This document shows, piece after piece, positions 1 to 11,384 of a DNA stretch of 64,000 bases (the first letter of the stretch is position 1; every line of letters begins with the position of its first letter). The translations under genes were made by a program, and so were the position numbers. Source of the stretch: Erwinia tasmaniensis Et1/99 (GTDB lineage: Bacteria > Pseudomonadota > Gammaproteobacteria > Enterobacterales > Enterobacteriaceae); NCBI RefSeq assembly GCF_000026185.1, contig NC_010694.1:496001-560000 (forward strand), in the 5' to 3' direction. Below the pieces are notes generated by a model. The model was given only the letters and a program-made list of their open reading frames with translations, searched no databases and was not told where the DNA came from.

Positions 1-650
1 GAGATACGGTAATCGGTGTGCTGGCAACCGCGCTGGCGGCTGGAAACACGCTGGAAGAGAGCTGTTTCCTTGCCAACGCGGCGGCAGGCGTGGTGGTGGG
101 TAAGCTTGGCACCTCCACGGTGTCTCCGATGGAGCTGGAAAATGCTATTCATGCGCGTCCGGAGTCGGGTTTTGGCGTAATGAGTGAAGCACAGCTGATT
201 GTTGAAGTGAAAAAAGCCCGCCAGCGTGGTGAAAAGGTGGTGATGACCAACGGCGTGTTCGACATTTTACATGCGGGCCATGTTTCCTATCTTGCCAATG
301 CGCGTAAGCTGGGCGACCGCCTGATTGTGGCGGTGAATAGCGATGCCTCCACCCGTCGTCTGAAAGGTGAAACACGCCCGGTCAACCCGCTTCTTAACCG
401 CATGATGGTATTGGGCGCGCTTGAGGCGGTAGACTGGGTGATCGGTTTTGAAGAGGATACGCCGCAGCGAGCGATCGCTGAAATATTGCCGGACCTGCTG
501 GTAAAAGGCGGTGACTATAAGCCTGAAGATATTGCCGGGAGCAAAGAGGTTTGGGCGAACGGCGGAGATGTGCAGGTACTCAATTTCGAAGACGGTATTT
601 CCACCAGTAATATCATCAAAACGATCATTTCAGGAAGCGGGAAAAATTGA
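1..650 (+). CDS. hldE: HldE, bifunctional heptose kinase/adenylyltransferase (3' part)
   Basis: This is the C-terminal 215 residues of HldE; the gene enters from outside the window, in frame from base 3. HldE makes ADP-heptose for the lipopolysaccharide inner core: the N-terminal ribokinase-type domain phosphorylates heptose-7-phosphate and the C-terminal nucleotidyltransferase domain transfers AMP. The visible part opens with GDTV-like residues, the end of the ribokinase anion-hole motif, so only the tail of the kinase domain is present. After a linker comes the cytidylyltransferase-like domain with [11 protein letters not shown] (the HxGH nucleotide-binding motif) and near the end the ISTSNII motif. 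The ATG inside this stretch (FGVMSEAQ) is internal and is not the start. The downstream neighbour ubiK is convergent. Confidence 0.97.
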   Translation, partial: DTVIGVLATALAAGNTLEESCFLANAAAGVVVGKLGTSTVSPMELENAIHARPESGFGVMSEAQLIVEVKKARQRGEKVVMTNGVFDILHAGHVSYLANARKLGDRLIVAVNSDASTRRLKGETRPVNPLLNRMMVLGALEAVDWVIGFEEDTPQRAIAEILPDLLVKGGDYKPEDIAGSKEVWANGGDVQVLNFEDGISTSNIIKTIISGSGKN

Positions 651-658
651 CGGCTGAC

Positions 659-678
659 GGCTGCCCGTTCGGGCAGCC
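659..678. terminator. hairpin between convergent hldE and ubiK
   Basis: A perfect inverted repeat (GGCTGCCC, loop GTTC, GGGCAGCC) sits 8 bases after the hldE stop and 15 before the ubiK stop. The following bases are only moderately T-rich on either strand, so a terminator role is inferred from its position between converging genes. Confidence 0.45.
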
Positions 679-693
679 ATTATCCAGCGCGAC

Positions 694-978
694 TTACTCC
701 GCTGGTTTTTCGGCTATTGCAGCAGGCAGTTGTGGTGCTGCACGGTTTTCCAGTTCAGAGAGCCGCTGTTCCAGCACGGCAAGCTTCTCACGGGTGCGCA
801 GTAGCACCTGAGTTTGCACGTCAAACTCTTCCCGGTTAACCAGGTCCAGCCGCGTCAACTGTGATTGCAAAGTCTGACGGATTTTCTTTTCGACATCGTC
901 ACCTAAATCACGAATGCCTTTCGGCATGGAGTCATGGATCTGACGGGCCAGTTGTTCAATCTTTTTTGCATCAATCAT
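694..978 (-). CDS. ubiK: UbiK, ubiquinone biosynthesis accessory factor
   Basis: This small 94-residue protein (formerly YqiC, BMFP family) helps aerobic ubiquinone synthesis. In E. coli and Salmonella it binds UbiJ and lipid and supports the soluble Ubi complex. The sequence begins [13 protein letters not shown] and ends in a heptad-rich stretch (about residues 58-80, [18 protein letters not shown]) that should form the trimeric coiled coil typical of the family, followed by an Ala/Pro-rich tail. Length matches the family. It is transcribed alone on the minus strand, with hldE converging from one side and the ribB riboswitch region diverging on the other. Confidence 0.95.
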   Translation of the reverse strand: MIDAKKIEQLARQIHDSMPKGIRDLGDDVEKKIRQTLQSQLTRLDLVNREEFDVQTQVLLRTREKLAVLEQRLSELENRAAPQLPAAIAEKPAE

Positions 979-1129
979 GGCAGGTTTCCTGATAGCAGCG
1001 AGTTTGGCTCTAGTGTAATCGCTCCGCCGTCAGCCACAAACTTTAAAATGCCTTAGTGATAAAATGGATAGCCGATAGCCCTTTTTGTTCGTTGCTCTGT
1101 TACTTTTTCAGCGCTATCATGAATTCGCT

Positions 1130-1283
1130 TATTCTCAGGGCGGGGCGAAATTCCCCACCGGCGGTAAATCAGCTGAGGCTGAAAGCCCGCGAGCGCTTCA
1201 GAGCCATTCTGAAGGTCAGCAGATCCGGTGTAATTCCGGGGCCGACGGTTAAAGTCCGGATGGGAGAGAGTAACGATTCTTGA
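1130..1283 (+). ncRNA. FMN riboswitch (RFN element) of ribB
   Basis: The leader of ribB carries the conserved RFN sequence blocks: CAGGGCGGGGCGAAATTCCC near 1136, ACCGGCGGTAAAT, AGCCCGCGAGC, CAGATCCGGTGTAATTCCG, GGGGCCGACGGTTAAAGTC and GGATGGGAGAGAGTAAC, closing the P1 stem. This aptamer binds flavin mononucleotide and lowers ribB expression when FMN is plentiful. About 100 bases separate the aptamer from the ribB start, room for the expression platform. In E. coli the same leader also gives rise to the small RNA SroG. The aptamer boundaries are approximate. Confidence 0.96.
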
Positions 1284-1382
1284 CGGGCTGAAGCTCGCCT
1301 CGCGTTATTTGTTGTCGCCGTATAACACTCCTAAGCACGCCCTGGTTCTGGTAACCCATACATTTACAAAGGTTTATTTACC

Positions 1383-2039
1383 ATGAATCAGTCGCTACTT
1401 TCTGAATTTGGCACGCCTGAACAGCGTGTTACACATGCCATTGAGGCGCTGCGCGCAGGCCGCGGTGTGATGGTTCTGGACGATGAAGATCGTGAAAACG
1501 AAGGTGATATGATCTTCGCCGCCGAAACCATGACCGTTGAGCAAATGGCACTAACCATCCGTCACGGCAGCGGTATCGTCTGTCTGTGTCTGAATGAGGA
1601 ACGCCTGGAGCAGCTTGATCTGCCCATGATGGTGCAGAACAACACCAGCGCTTACGGTACAGGTTTTACCGTGACTATCGAAGCAGCCGAGGGCGTGACG
1701 ACCGGCGTTTCTGCTACCGATCGCCTGACCACTATCCGTGCCGCGATCGCAGATGATGCCAGGCCCAGTGATTTAAATCGCCCCGGCCATGTGTTTCCGC
1801 TGCGCGCCCGTTCCGGCGGCGTGTTAACTCGTGGCGGTCACACGGAAGCCACTCTCGACTTGGTCACCCTGGCCGGTTTCAAACCGGCGGGCGTGCTTTG
1901 TGAACTGACTAACGACGACGGTTCAATGGCGCATGCGCCAGAAGTCATCGTGTTTGCCCGTCAGCACGATATGCCGGTCGTCACCATCGAAGACCTGGTG
2001 TCTTACCGCCGTAGCCGCGAAACGCTACAGGCAAGTTAA
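1383..2039 (+). CDS. ribB: 3,4-dihydroxy-2-butanone-4-phosphate synthase
   Basis: RibB converts ribulose 5-phosphate to 3,4-dihydroxy-2-butanone 4-phosphate and formate, supplying the four-carbon unit of riboflavin. The 218-residue protein is the stand-alone single-domain form (no GTP cyclohydrolase II fusion). It carries the acidic loop [10 protein letters not shown] (about residues 33-42) that binds magnesium and substrate, and the conserved [12 protein letters not shown] segment with the catalytic histidine near residue 150. The ATG follows an AAAGG-type ribosome site. It is transcribed singly under the FMN riboswitch. Confidence 0.97.
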   Translation: MNQSLLSEFGTPEQRVTHAIEALRAGRGVMVLDDEDRENEGDMIFAAETMTVEQMALTIRHGSGIVCLCLNEERLEQLDLPMMVQNNTSAYGTGFTVTIEAAEGVTTGVSATDRLTTIRAAIADDARPSDLNRPGHVFPLRARSGGVLTRGGHTEATLDLVTLAGFKPAGVLCELTNDDGSMAHAPEVIVFARQHDMPVVTIEDLVSYRRSRETLQAS

Positions 2040-2238
2040 CTATCCTTCAGGCCGGTTCCCCCCCCCGGTCAGAAAATATCAGCCAGGCCTGCAACTGCGC
2101 CTGGCTGAACCCTGTCAAAACGTGCTTTTCCGGCATTCAAATTTACTGAATATCTTCATCAGGGTTATCCAGGTTCATCCAAAGGTGAATGGGCGTAGTG
2201 TGGTGTCCATTGAGCAACATTTTGCCTGGAGCCACATT

Positions 2239-3024
2239 ATGAGTAAGCAAATTATGCCTGCGCTTTTTCTCGGACACGGTAGCCCGATGAACGTCCTGGA
2301 AGAGAATATCTATACGCAAACCTGGCGTAAACTGGGCAACACCCTGCCAAGACCGAAAGCGATCCTTGCGGTCTCCGCCCACTGGTATACCCGGGGTACT
2401 GCGGTCACGGCACTGGAAAATCCGCGCACTATCCATGATTTCGGCGGTTTCCCACAGGCGTTATTTGACACACATTATCCGGCACCGGGCTCTCCAGAGT
2501 TGGCACAACAGGTGGCTGATACACTGGCGCCGGTTGCCGTGCAGCTCGACCGGGAGTGGGGGTTCGACCACGGCTCTTGGGGAGTGCTGATCAAGATGTA
2601 TCCTGATGCGGATATTCCGCTGGTGCAGCTAAGCGTGGACGGAAGCAAACCACCGGCTTATCACTTCGAGCTGGGGCGTAAGCTGGCCGCGCTGCGTGAG
2701 CAGGGGGTGATGATTGTAGCCAGTGGCAACGTCGTACATAACCTGAGTCAGATACGCCGGCAGGATGAAGCCGCCGCCTGGCCCTGGGCGGGATCTTTTA
2801 ATCAGTACGTGCGCGATAATCTGAGCTGGGAAGGGGACGTTTCGCAGCATCCGCTGGTGAACTTTATGCAGCATGAGGACGCGGCGTTGTCGAACCCAAC
2901 GCCGGAGCACTATTTGCCGCTGCTGTACGTGCTCGGCGCACGCACACCGGGTGAATCCGTATCGATCCCGATAGATGGGATCGTGATGGGGTCACTGAGT
3001 ATGCTGTCCGTGCAGGTGGGGTGA
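2239..3024 (+). CDS. ygiD: YgiD, LigB/DODA-type 4,5-DOPA extradiol dioxygenase
   Basis: The 261-residue protein belongs to the class III extradiol dioxygenases related to plant DODA. E. coli YgiD opens L-DOPA in vitro; the natural substrate is not settled. Motifs seen are GHGSP (about residue 13), SAHW (about residue 48), DHGSWG in the middle and GNVVHNL (about residue 165), the histidines being metal ligands. The same frame stays open upstream into ribB, but the start MSKQIMPALF is chosen because it has GGAG eight bases upstream and gives the family length. The 200-base ribB-ygiD gap contains a long C tract and an imperfect GC-rich hairpin. Confidence 0.93.
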   Translation: MSKQIMPALFLGHGSPMNVLEENIYTQTWRKLGNTLPRPKAILAVSAHWYTRGTAVTALENPRTIHDFGGFPQALFDTHYPAPGSPELAQQVADTLAPVAVQLDREWGFDHGSWGVLIKMYPDADIPLVQLSVDGSKPPAYHFELGRKLAALREQGVMIVASGNVVHNLSQIRRQDEAAAWPWAGSFNQYVRDNLSWEGDVSQHPLVNFMQHEDAALSNPTPEHYLPLLYVLGARTPGESVSIPIDGIVMGSLSMLSVQVG

Positions 3025-3129
3025 CAGGGCCATAGGCCTGGTAGCCTGTTGCATTTTTCAACTGCATACGGGCGCATTATGTCGCGTTGCCCGATGCCAA
3101 CGGGGCGAGTGAAGACTCGCCCTTGCCGA

Positions 3130-4290
3130 TTATTCAATAAACGCGTGCGGATAGAAACGCGACAGATCCTGGGTGATGAGATCGCGATCTTCGCGCAGGC
3201 CGATACCGGCGGGCCGATCGTTGATTAACCAGCTGCCGATCAGCGTATAGCTGTCACCAAATTTCGGTAGCGGATGGAACTGCTGAACAATCATCCCTTC
3301 CTCACCGTATGGCCCGTCGACCCGCGCAATTTCCTGACCGTTTTCTACGATGCGGATATTCGCGCCCTCGCGGGAAAACAGTGGCTTAACCACATATTTG
3401 TCCATGTGCGGCACGTTATCTTCGGCGAAGTAGGCCGGTAACAGGTTCGGATGATTAGGGAACATCTTCCACAGCAGGGGCAGCAGCGCTTTATTGGAAA
3501 TAATGCTCTTCCATCCCGGCTCCAGCCAACGCATGCCGGCATCGGCCAGCTTGGTGGAGAACGTTTCACGCAGCATAAACTCCCACGGGTAGAGCTTAAA
3601 CAGATTGCCGATAACCTGGTCGTGAATATCGGTAAACTGCCCTTTCTCACCGAGGCCGATTTCATCCATATAGAGGAATTCAGTCGGCAGCCCGGCTTCC
3701 GTGGCGCAGTCCTGCAGATATTGCACGGTGCCCCTGTCTTCTTCAGAATCGCGGCAGCAGGCGAAGTGTAGCCAGCTAAAACCGTGCTGTTGATGCAGCT
3801 CGCTAAAGCGTTCGATCAGCTTTTCCTGCAGGCTGTTGAACTGATCGCTGCCAGCGGGGAGCTGGCCTGACTCCAGCTGGTCTTCCAGCCAAAGCCACTG
3901 GAAGAAAGCAGCCTCATACAGTGAGGTAGGCGTATCGGCATTGTTTTCCAGCAGCTTGGCCGGAGACTGGCCATCCCAGGCGAGGTCGAGTCGGGAATAA
4001 AGCGATGGTTGGCCGCTTTTCCAGGATCCACGCACAAAGTCCCAGGTATGCCTGGGGATGCGGAATTTCGTCAGCAGCTCTTCGCTGCCGATCACCAGCT
4101 CTACCGCCTGTAAACACATCTGATGCAGTTCGCTGGTCACGTCTTCCAGCGATTCAATTTGCTGCAACGTGAACTGATAGTAAGCATCCTCACACCAGTA
4201 CGGCTCGCCGTGCATGGTGTGAAAACGAAAACCATATTCCGTTGCTTTTTCGCGCCAGCCTGGGCGTTCGGCTATGGCAATACGCTTCAT
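3130..4290 (-). CDS. ygiC: YgiC, glutathionylspermidine synthase-like ATP-grasp protein
   Basis: The 386-residue protein matches the synthetase half of bacterial glutathionylspermidine synthases, lacking the amidase half found in E. coli Gsp. Visible features include the N-terminal [16 protein letters not shown] and a C-terminal ATP-grasp region with [11 protein letters not shown] and EEGMIVQQF. The proteins are presumed ATP-dependent ligases, but no amidase or polyamine reaction has been assigned to YgiC with confidence. The start lies 6 bases after the ygiB stop, with no strong ribosome site of its own, so the two are probably translationally coupled. Order tolC-ygiB-ygiC matches E. coli. 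Confidence 0.92.
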   Translation of the reverse strand: MKRIAIAERPGWREKATEYGFRFHTMHGEPYWCEDAYYQFTLQQIESLEDVTSELHQMCLQAVELVIGSEELLTKFRIPRHTWDFVRGSWKSGQPSLYSRLDLAWDGQSPAKLLENNADTPTSLYEAAFFQWLWLEDQLESGQLPAGSDQFNSLQEKLIERFSELHQQHGFSWLHFACCRDSEEDRGTVQYLQDCATEAGLPTEFLYMDEIGLGEKGQFTDIHDQVIGNLFKLYPWEFMLRETFSTKLADAGMRWLEPGWKSIISNKALLPLLWKMFPNHPNLLPAYFAEDNVPHMDKYVVKPLFSREGANIRIVENGQEIARVDGPYGEEGMIVQQFHPLPKFGDSYTLIGSWLINDRPAGIGLREDRDLITQDLSRFYPHAFIE

Positions 4291-4296
4291 CAGCGA

Positions 4297-4968
4297 TTAG
4301 CCCCCCATGCTGCGGTTAGCGCTGCCAGTACTGCTACTGTTACGCTGCATGGTGTTTTGCTTGGCGACACTCTCACCAAAGCCGCCGCGTGTCACGGTGC
4401 TGGTGGTGGCAGGTTTAGGAGCCAGAGCGCTTTTCGGCACCGTCATGGTGCGGCCCGGCGTAGCGGCACCGTAGTTTTTACCGCTGGCGTCAACGAACTT
4501 ACCGTTGGCTGGGCTGGTTGGCGATTTTGAACTGAAAAGCGGCTGCTGCTGACCGCCCATACCTCCGCCCATCAGGCGGCCCATCATATAACCAGCCATG
4601 AGCGGCATCCAGAAGCTGCCGCTGGACTGGGATTCTGCATTAGTATTACCAACCCCAGCCTGAGCAGGGGCCTGCTGGCATTGTCCTTCGCCAAATTCAG
4701 CCACGCAGTCTGCGCGACTGGCATATTTTGGCGCGGTTTTGGCCGCTTCTTCTTTGGCGCTGTTAAACGCCGTGGTGCACTGCTCGCTTTTACCGGGGTT
4801 AGCGGCCGAGCAGTCATCAGCATTTTGATACATTGATACGGTTTCGTCGGCCTGTTCACAAGCGGCCAGCATAAAGACTGCACTCACCGCCAGCGCCACC
4901 GGCGTTAAATGGCGGGCGCTCCAGCTTTTGCGAAAGGAGGCGTGATTAATCTGTTTAGTCCGTTTCAT
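4297..4968 (-). CDS. ygiB: YgiB, DUF1190 family protein
   Basis: This 223-residue protein of unknown function is almost identical in layout to E. coli YgiB. The first 40 residues contain a hydrophobic segment ending in [10 protein letters not shown], which resembles a lipoprotein signal with lipobox Cys. The middle is Cys- and Gln-rich ([14 protein letters not shown]), a Gly/Met-rich stretch ([13 protein letters not shown]) follows, and the tail is basic and Ser/Gly-rich. An upstream TTG in the same frame was rejected because the ATG at 4968 is preceded by AGGACG and gives the E. coli length. It is encoded downstream of tolC; in E. coli the two share an operon. Confidence 0.93.
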   Translation of the reverse strand: MKRTKQINHASFRKSWSARHLTPVALAVSAVFMLAACEQADETVSMYQNADDCSAANPGKSEQCTTAFNSAKEEAAKTAPKYASRADCVAEFGEGQCQQAPAQAGVGNTNAESQSSGSFWMPLMAGYMMGRLMGGGMGGQQQPLFSSKSPTSPANGKFVDASGKNYGAATPGRTMTVPKSALAPKPATTSTVTRGGFGESVAKQNTMQRNSSSTGSANRSMGG

Positions 4969-5100
4969 CAATTTTCGTCCTGTGCCCAAAGGTAGCGCAT
5001 AGGATAGGGGAAGCGCGGCGAAAAATGAAGCGATGGGCCCCGGGCGATACGGGATCTTTACTTAGCTATACGTTCAATTGTGAAGGAACCGTAAGCCCTG

Positions 5101-5126
5101 TAAAAAGGGGCAGCGGATGCTGCCCC
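5101..5126 (-). terminator. rho-independent terminator after tolC
   Basis: On the minus strand, just downstream of the tolC stop, GGGGCAGC, loop ATCC and GCTGCCCC are followed by TTTTT. This is a clean intrinsic terminator between tolC and ygiB, so ygiBC would need readthrough or a separate promoter in the 130 bases that follow. Confidence 0.85.
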
Positions 5127-5134
5127 GAAAGGTA

Positions 5135-6610
5135 TTAGTGACTGAAGGGATTGCCGCTGGTGCGGGTAGCCGCCGGGCGGCCGGGCGCGGAAGCTTTACC
5201 GCTGCGCGCCGCGGAAGCGGCACCGTTGGCGTTGGCATCCTGCTGTGCATCTTCCGGAGCAACAGCATCTGGCGCGGTGACCACATCTTTACCCAGCTGG
5301 TTATTCAACGTTTGCAGGTCCTGCTCGTTAAGCGTACCCAGCGCAGACTTGATATTCAGCTGGTTTATCATATAGCTATAACGTGCATTAGACAGCTGCT
5401 GTTTGGCATTAAACAGCGTGGTGGTGGCATCCAGCACATCGACGATGGTGCGGGTACCCACGGAATAACCGGCTTCCATAGCATCCAGCGAACTCTGTGC
5501 TGATACAACGGCCTGTTTGTAGGCGGCAATACTGCTGATTGACGCATTCACGTTGTTGAACGAAGAGCGTACGGTCTGAACGGCGGTGCGGTGAGCGCCT
5601 TCAAGCTGCTCGCTGGCGGCGACAAAGGCATACTGCGCCTGCTTCACCTGCGAACTGACCGAGCCTCCGCTGTACAGCGGCAGTTTGAAGCTTAAACCAA
5701 CCTGATTATTGCCGCTGATATTGTCCTGATTACTGGATGACTGGTTAGCCCGACTTCCGCCGTAACGATTGTTGGATAAACCGGTAGACGCGGACAGATC
5801 CAGCGTTGGCATATGGCCAGTTTCAGATGAGCGAATTTGTTCACGTGCCAGGTCTTGAGAAAGGCGTGCTGATAACAGGTTGAGATTGCGGCTTTCCGCT
5901 TCTTTTAGCAGCGCGGAGACCGGCTGCGGCTTATCCGTTTTAAAAGCGCCCACGTTGAGTGAGGCCAGGGTGGAATAGTAGTTGCCGGTGACCTGGCGCA
6001 GGGTTTCTACTGCATTATCCAGCGCATTGCGTGCGGCGACTTCGCTGGCTAACACGGTATCGTACTGTGAGCGAGCGTTCTGCACATCGGTGATGGCGAC
6101 CAGACCCACGTTAAAGCGCTGTGTGGTTTGATCAAGCTGGCGATAAATAGACTGTTTTTGTGCCTCGGTATATGACAGGGTATCGATGGCGTTCAGTACG
6201 TTAAAATAGGCGGTGGCGGTATTCAGGATCAACGTCTGTTGCGCGCTCTGCCAGGTGACATCCTGAATCCCTGCGGTTTTTTCCTGCAGGGTAAGAGCGC
6301 GCCATTTTGACATGTCAAAAATGGTTTGGGTCAGTTGCAGCGACGCAGATTTGGTGGTGGTGTTAGAGCCACTGTTATCGCGATAGCCGTTAGTATAGGA
6401 ATAGTCAGCTCCGAGGCCAAGCTGGGGCAACAGTGGGCTGCGTGCTTCATTAATTTTCTCAAATGCCGCATCGCGATCGGCTGCTGAGCTACGAAGGTCA
6501 GGATTTGATAAACGCGCCTGCTGGTATACCTGCAGCAGGTTTTCAGCCTGACTGGCGACACTGAAGCCGCCCAGGCTCAGACCGATAAGTAAAGGGAGCA
6601 GTTTGTTCAT
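5135..6610 (-). CDS. tolC: TolC, outer-membrane efflux and secretion channel
   Basis: TolC forms the trimeric outer-membrane channel-tunnel used by drug efflux pumps (AcrAB and others) and type I secretion. The 491-residue protein has a signal peptide (MNKLLPLLIGLSLGGFSVASQA) and two internally repeated outer-membrane efflux protein repeats, each with long alpha-helical segments. A low-complexity Ala/Pro/Gln tail ends TRTSGNPFSH. The frame is open far upstream. Two ATGs, at 6616 and 6610, follow AAGGA. The second is chosen because it begins the canonical signal peptide, though the first (adding Met-Gln) has tighter spacing to the ribosome site. nudF diverges upstream, as in E. coli. Confidence 0.97.
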   Translation of the reverse strand: MNKLLPLLIGLSLGGFSVASQAENLLQVYQQARLSNPDLRSSAADRDAAFEKINEARSPLLPQLGLGADYSYTNGYRDNSGSNTTTKSASLQLTQTIFDMSKWRALTLQEKTAGIQDVTWQSAQQTLILNTATAYFNVLNAIDTLSYTEAQKQSIYRQLDQTTQRFNVGLVAITDVQNARSQYDTVLASEVAARNALDNAVETLRQVTGNYYSTLASLNVGAFKTDKPQPVSALLKEAESRNLNLLSARLSQDLAREQIRSSETGHMPTLDLSASTGLSNNRYGGSRANQSSSNQDNISGNNQVGLSFKLPLYSGGSVSSQVKQAQYAFVAASEQLEGAHRTAVQTVRSSFNNVNASISSIAAYKQAVVSAQSSLDAMEAGYSVGTRTIVDVLDATTTLFNAKQQLSNARYSYMINQLNIKSALGTLNEQDLQTLNNQLGKDVVTAPDAVAPEDAQQDANANGAASAARSGKASAPGRPAATRTSGNPFSH

Positions 6611-6822
6611 TTGCATTCCTTGTAGTGCAGCAAAATTGCTATGGTAGCGCTGGTTAAGACCGAAAATTATCGCCGATAATAGCAGAGAGTCCGGATAAGG
6701 TAAGTTGGCTGAAAGTGCCATCCTTCTTTTAATTTACTGAAATAATTCATCAAGAACCAGACATCCGGAAAATTACTATTGAACTTAGCGTTTTTGCCAC
6801 CCTTTTTTCAGGAGATGCACTA

Positions 6823-7458
6823 ATGACAGCCGTTAACGATTATCCGGTGACCTTTACCAAAAACGATGTAGAAATTATTGCCCGCGAAACCTTATATCAG
6901 GGTTTTTTTTCGTTGCAGCGTTACCGCTTTCGCCATCGTTTGTTCAATGGGGAAATGAGTGGTGAAATCTCCCGAGAAATTTTTGAGCGCGGTCACGCCG
7001 CCGTGCTGCTACCCTATGATCCGCTGCGCGATGAAGTGGTGCTGATCGAGCAAATCCGTATCGCAACTTACGATACCAGCCCCACCCCCTGGGTACTTGA
7101 GCTGGTGGCCGGCATGATTGAAACAGGCGAAACGCCGGAAGCGGTAGCGCGCCGTGAGGCGGTAGAAGAAGCCGGCCTGACCGCCGGACGCGTTAAACCG
7201 ATTATTCATTATCTCTCCAGCGCGGGGGGAACGTCAGAGCGGCTGGCGGTATTTGTCGGTGAAGTGGATGCCAGCGTGGCGCAGGGAAACCACGGTCTGG
7301 AGGAAGAGAATGAGGATATTCTTGTGCATGTGGTGAGCCGCAGTCAGGCTTATCAATGGGTGGAACAGGGGAGAATTGACAATGCTGCTGCCGTTATTGC
7401 TTTGCAATGGCTGGAGCTGCACCATAAACAGTTACGCCTTGAGTGGAAAAACGAATAA
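6823..7458 (+). CDS. nudF: ADP-ribose pyrophosphatase (Nudix hydrolase)
   Basis: NudF (AdpP) hydrolyses ADP-ribose to AMP and ribose 5-phosphate. In E. coli it also limits ADP-glucose for glycogen synthesis. The 211-residue protein has a complete Nudix box from Gly97 to Leu119 (GMIETGE then REAVEEAGL), supplying the magnesium-binding glutamates. Length matches E. coli (209). The stop codon overlaps the yqiB start (TAATG), so this is the first gene of a nudF-yqiB-cpdA-yqiA-parE run, all in the same direction. Confidence 0.97.
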   Translation: MTAVNDYPVTFTKNDVEIIARETLYQGFFSLQRYRFRHRLFNGEMSGEISREIFERGHAAVLLPYDPLRDEVVLIEQIRIATYDTSPTPWVLELVAGMIETGETPEAVARREAVEEAGLTAGRVKPIIHYLSSAGGTSERLAVFVGEVDASVAQGNHGLEEENEDILVHVVSRSQAYQWVEQGRIDNAAAVIALQWLELHHKQLRLEWKNE

Positions 7459-7880
7459 TGAAACGCTATGTCCCTGACTTTCCTGAAATGATGCGCATCT
7501 GCGAAACCAATTTTGCGCAGCTACGCCGTTTATTGCCTAAAGAAGATCGGGCAGGCGAATCTGTCGCATATCAGGTTAACGGGGCCAGTTATCAGATCAC
7601 CGTCCAGGAATCGACCCGTTATACCACGCTGGTGGAAGTCAGACAGACCGCTCCGGCAGTCAGCTATTGGAGCCTGCCTTCCATGTCGGTACGTTTGTAT
7701 CACGATGCAATGGTGGCAGAAGTGTGTTCCACTCAGCAGATCTATCGCTTTAAAGCACGCTATGATTATCCTAATAAAAAGCTGCATCAGCGTGACGAAA
7801 AGCACCAGATTAATCAGTTCTTAGCGGACTGGCTGCGCTATTGTCTGTCCCACGATGCAATGGTCGTGCCGGTATGTTAG
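7458..7880 (+). CDS. yqiB: YqiB, DUF1249 family protein
   Basis: This 140-residue protein is conserved across enterobacteria without a firm biochemical role. The sequence starts [12 protein letters not shown] and has the family hallmark run [19 protein letters not shown] near residue 100, followed by [13 protein letters not shown]. An earlier in-frame GTG exists, but the ATG overlapping the nudF stop by one base gives exactly the E. coli length and implies translational coupling. cpdA follows after about 100 bases. Confidence 0.93.
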   Translation: MKRYVPDFPEMMRICETNFAQLRRLLPKEDRAGESVAYQVNGASYQITVQESTRYTTLVEVRQTAPAVSYWSLPSMSVRLYHDAMVAEVCSTQQIYRFKARYDYPNKKLHQRDEKHQINQFLADWLRYCLSHDAMVVPVC

Positions 7881-7981
7881 CGCGAACTGACACATTTTTA
7901 TGATTAAATAATCCGGGTTGCAGCCAACTCACCTAAGGCTTTCGGGCATGATGGGTAGAGATCTAACCTTAAGGACTTTGA

Positions 7982-8809
7982 TTGGATAGCCTGTTAAAAC
8001 TTCCTGTGGCGAGTGGGTCCAGAGTCAGGATTTTACAGATTACGGATACCCACCTTTTTTCAGGTAAACATGAAACGCTGTTGGGGGTGAATACCTGGGC
8101 GAGTTTTGACGCGGTACTCGACGCTATTGCCGCAGAACACGCCCACTATGACCTGATCGTTGCCACGGGCGATCTGGCGCAGGACCACTCGATGGAGGCC
8201 TATCAGCATTTTGCTGAGGGTATTTCTCGCCTGCCTGCCCCCTGCGTTTGGCTACCGGGTAATCACGACTATCAGCCGACGATGTTCAGAACGCTGGGGG
8301 CATCCAGCATCGCTGACCAAAAGCAGGTACTGCTAGGAGATCGCTGGCAAGTGGTGCTGCTGGACAGTCAGGTATATGGGGTGCCACACGGTGAGCTGAG
8401 CGATTACCAGCTGGAATGGCTGGAACGGGCGATGGCCGCTGAACCGCAGCGCCACACGCTGATACTACTGCACCATCATCCTTTGCCTTCCGGTTGCTCA
8501 TGGCTTGACCAGCACAGTTTGCGTAATCCACATATGCTTGATGCCGTTTTGCAGCGCTATCCGCTGGCAAAAACGCTGTTGTGTGGTCATATTCATCAGG
8601 AGCTGGACCTCAACTGGCAAGGGCGGCGCGTGCTGGCAACGCCGTCAACCTGTGTACAGTTCAAGCCGCACTGCACCAATTTTACCATTGACGCCGAGGC
8701 GCCGGGCTGGCGTTGTCTGGATCTGCAAGAAGATGGCCGTCTGGAGACTGAGGTTCGGCGTCTGAACACCCGCATGTTTAATCCGGATCTCGACTCAGAA
8801 GGGTACTGA
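7982..8809 (+). CDS. cpdA: 3',5'-cyclic AMP phosphodiesterase CpdA
   Basis: CpdA hydrolyses cAMP to AMP and so dampens CRP signalling. The 275-residue protein is a class III, metallophosphoesterase-fold enzyme. Metal-binding motifs appear in order: DTHLF (about residue 22), GDLAQD (about residue 61), GNHDY (about residue 92), HHHPLP (about residue 163) and GHIHQE (about residue 202). Translation begins at TTG, preceded by AAGGA; E. coli cpdA also uses TTG. yqiA begins three bases after the stop, indicating coupling. Confidence 0.96.
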   Translation: MDSLLKLPVASGSRVRILQITDTHLFSGKHETLLGVNTWASFDAVLDAIAAEHAHYDLIVATGDLAQDHSMEAYQHFAEGISRLPAPCVWLPGNHDYQPTMFRTLGASSIADQKQVLLGDRWQVVLLDSQVYGVPHGELSDYQLEWLERAMAAEPQRHTLILLHHHPLPSGCSWLDQHSLRNPHMLDAVLQRYPLAKTLLCGHIHQELDLNWQGRRVLATPSTCVQFKPHCTNFTIDAEAPGWRCLDLQEDGRLETEVRRLNTRMFNPDLDSEGY

Positions 8810-8812
8810 CCT

Positions 8813-9391
8813 ATGGCTACGTTGCTTTATCTGCATGGTTTTAACAGTTCGCCACGCTCGGCTAAGGCGACCCTGCTTGAGCAGTGGCTGACGCAGAATC
8901 ATCCTGATATTCGTCTTTACGTTCCCCAGCTCCCGGCGTATCCGGCAGAGGCTGCGCAGCTGCTGGAGGATTTCGTGATGCAGTCGGCCGGCGAGCCGTT
9001 GGGTATCATCGGCTCTTCGTTGGGCGGCTATTACGCGACCTGGCTGTCACAGTGCTTCACCCTGCCCGCAGTGGTCGTCAATCCCGCAGTGCGGCCATTT
9101 GAGCTGCTGGCTGATTACCTTGGCGTCAACGAGAACCCGTACACCGGCCAGCAATATGTGTTAGAGTCACGCCATATTTACGATCTAAAAGTCATGCAGA
9201 TTGACCCACTAGAGTCACCGGATTTGCTCTGGTTATTGCAGCAAACGGGCGATGAAGTGCTCGACTACCGCCAGGCCCTTGACTATTACAGCGCCTGTCG
9301 ACAGACGGTAGAACAGGGCGGAAATCATGCTTTTATCGGATTCGAACGTCATTTCTCCGCCATCCTTGATTTTCTTAGCGTTAAGGATTGA
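8813..9391 (+). CDS. yqiA: YqiA, alpha/beta-hydrolase esterase
   Basis: The 192-residue alpha/beta-hydrolase corresponds to E. coli YqiA, an esterase active on short acyl chains in vitro; its natural substrate is unknown. The sequence shows an early [10 protein letters not shown] oxyanion segment, the nucleophile elbow GSSLGGYYA (about residue 70), an acid region QTGDEVLDY, and the histidine in GGNHAFIGF near the C terminus. It lies between cpdA and parE in the same transcription direction, the usual arrangement. Confidence 0.94.
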   Translation: MATLLYLHGFNSSPRSAKATLLEQWLTQNHPDIRLYVPQLPAYPAEAAQLLEDFVMQSAGEPLGIIGSSLGGYYATWLSQCFTLPAVVVNPAVRPFELLADYLGVNENPYTGQQYVLESRHIYDLKVMQIDPLESPDLLWLLQQTGDEVLDYRQALDYYSACRQTVEQGGNHAFIGFERHFSAILDFLSVKD

Positions 9392-11341
<1,950 letters not shown>

Positions 11342-11384
11342 AGCCGTTGCAGGAAAGGTGTATTAACTCACAGAAGAGCAGCCG

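Noticed and set aside
2088..2112. Hairpin between ribB and ygiD (CAGCCAGGC ... GCCTGGCTG)
   Set aside because: No T tract follows on either strand, so a terminator call would be guesswork.
1933..2238. Long open frame upstream of ygiD overlapping ribB
   Set aside because: It is the wrong frame of ribB read through into ygiD; the ygiD start at 2239 has a good ribosome site and the correct family length.
3103..3122. Hairpin GGGCGAGT-GAAG-ACTCGCCC between convergent ygiD and ygiC
   Set aside because: Lacks a convincing T tract on either strand; it may still act as a weak bidirectional terminator, but I did not list it as such.
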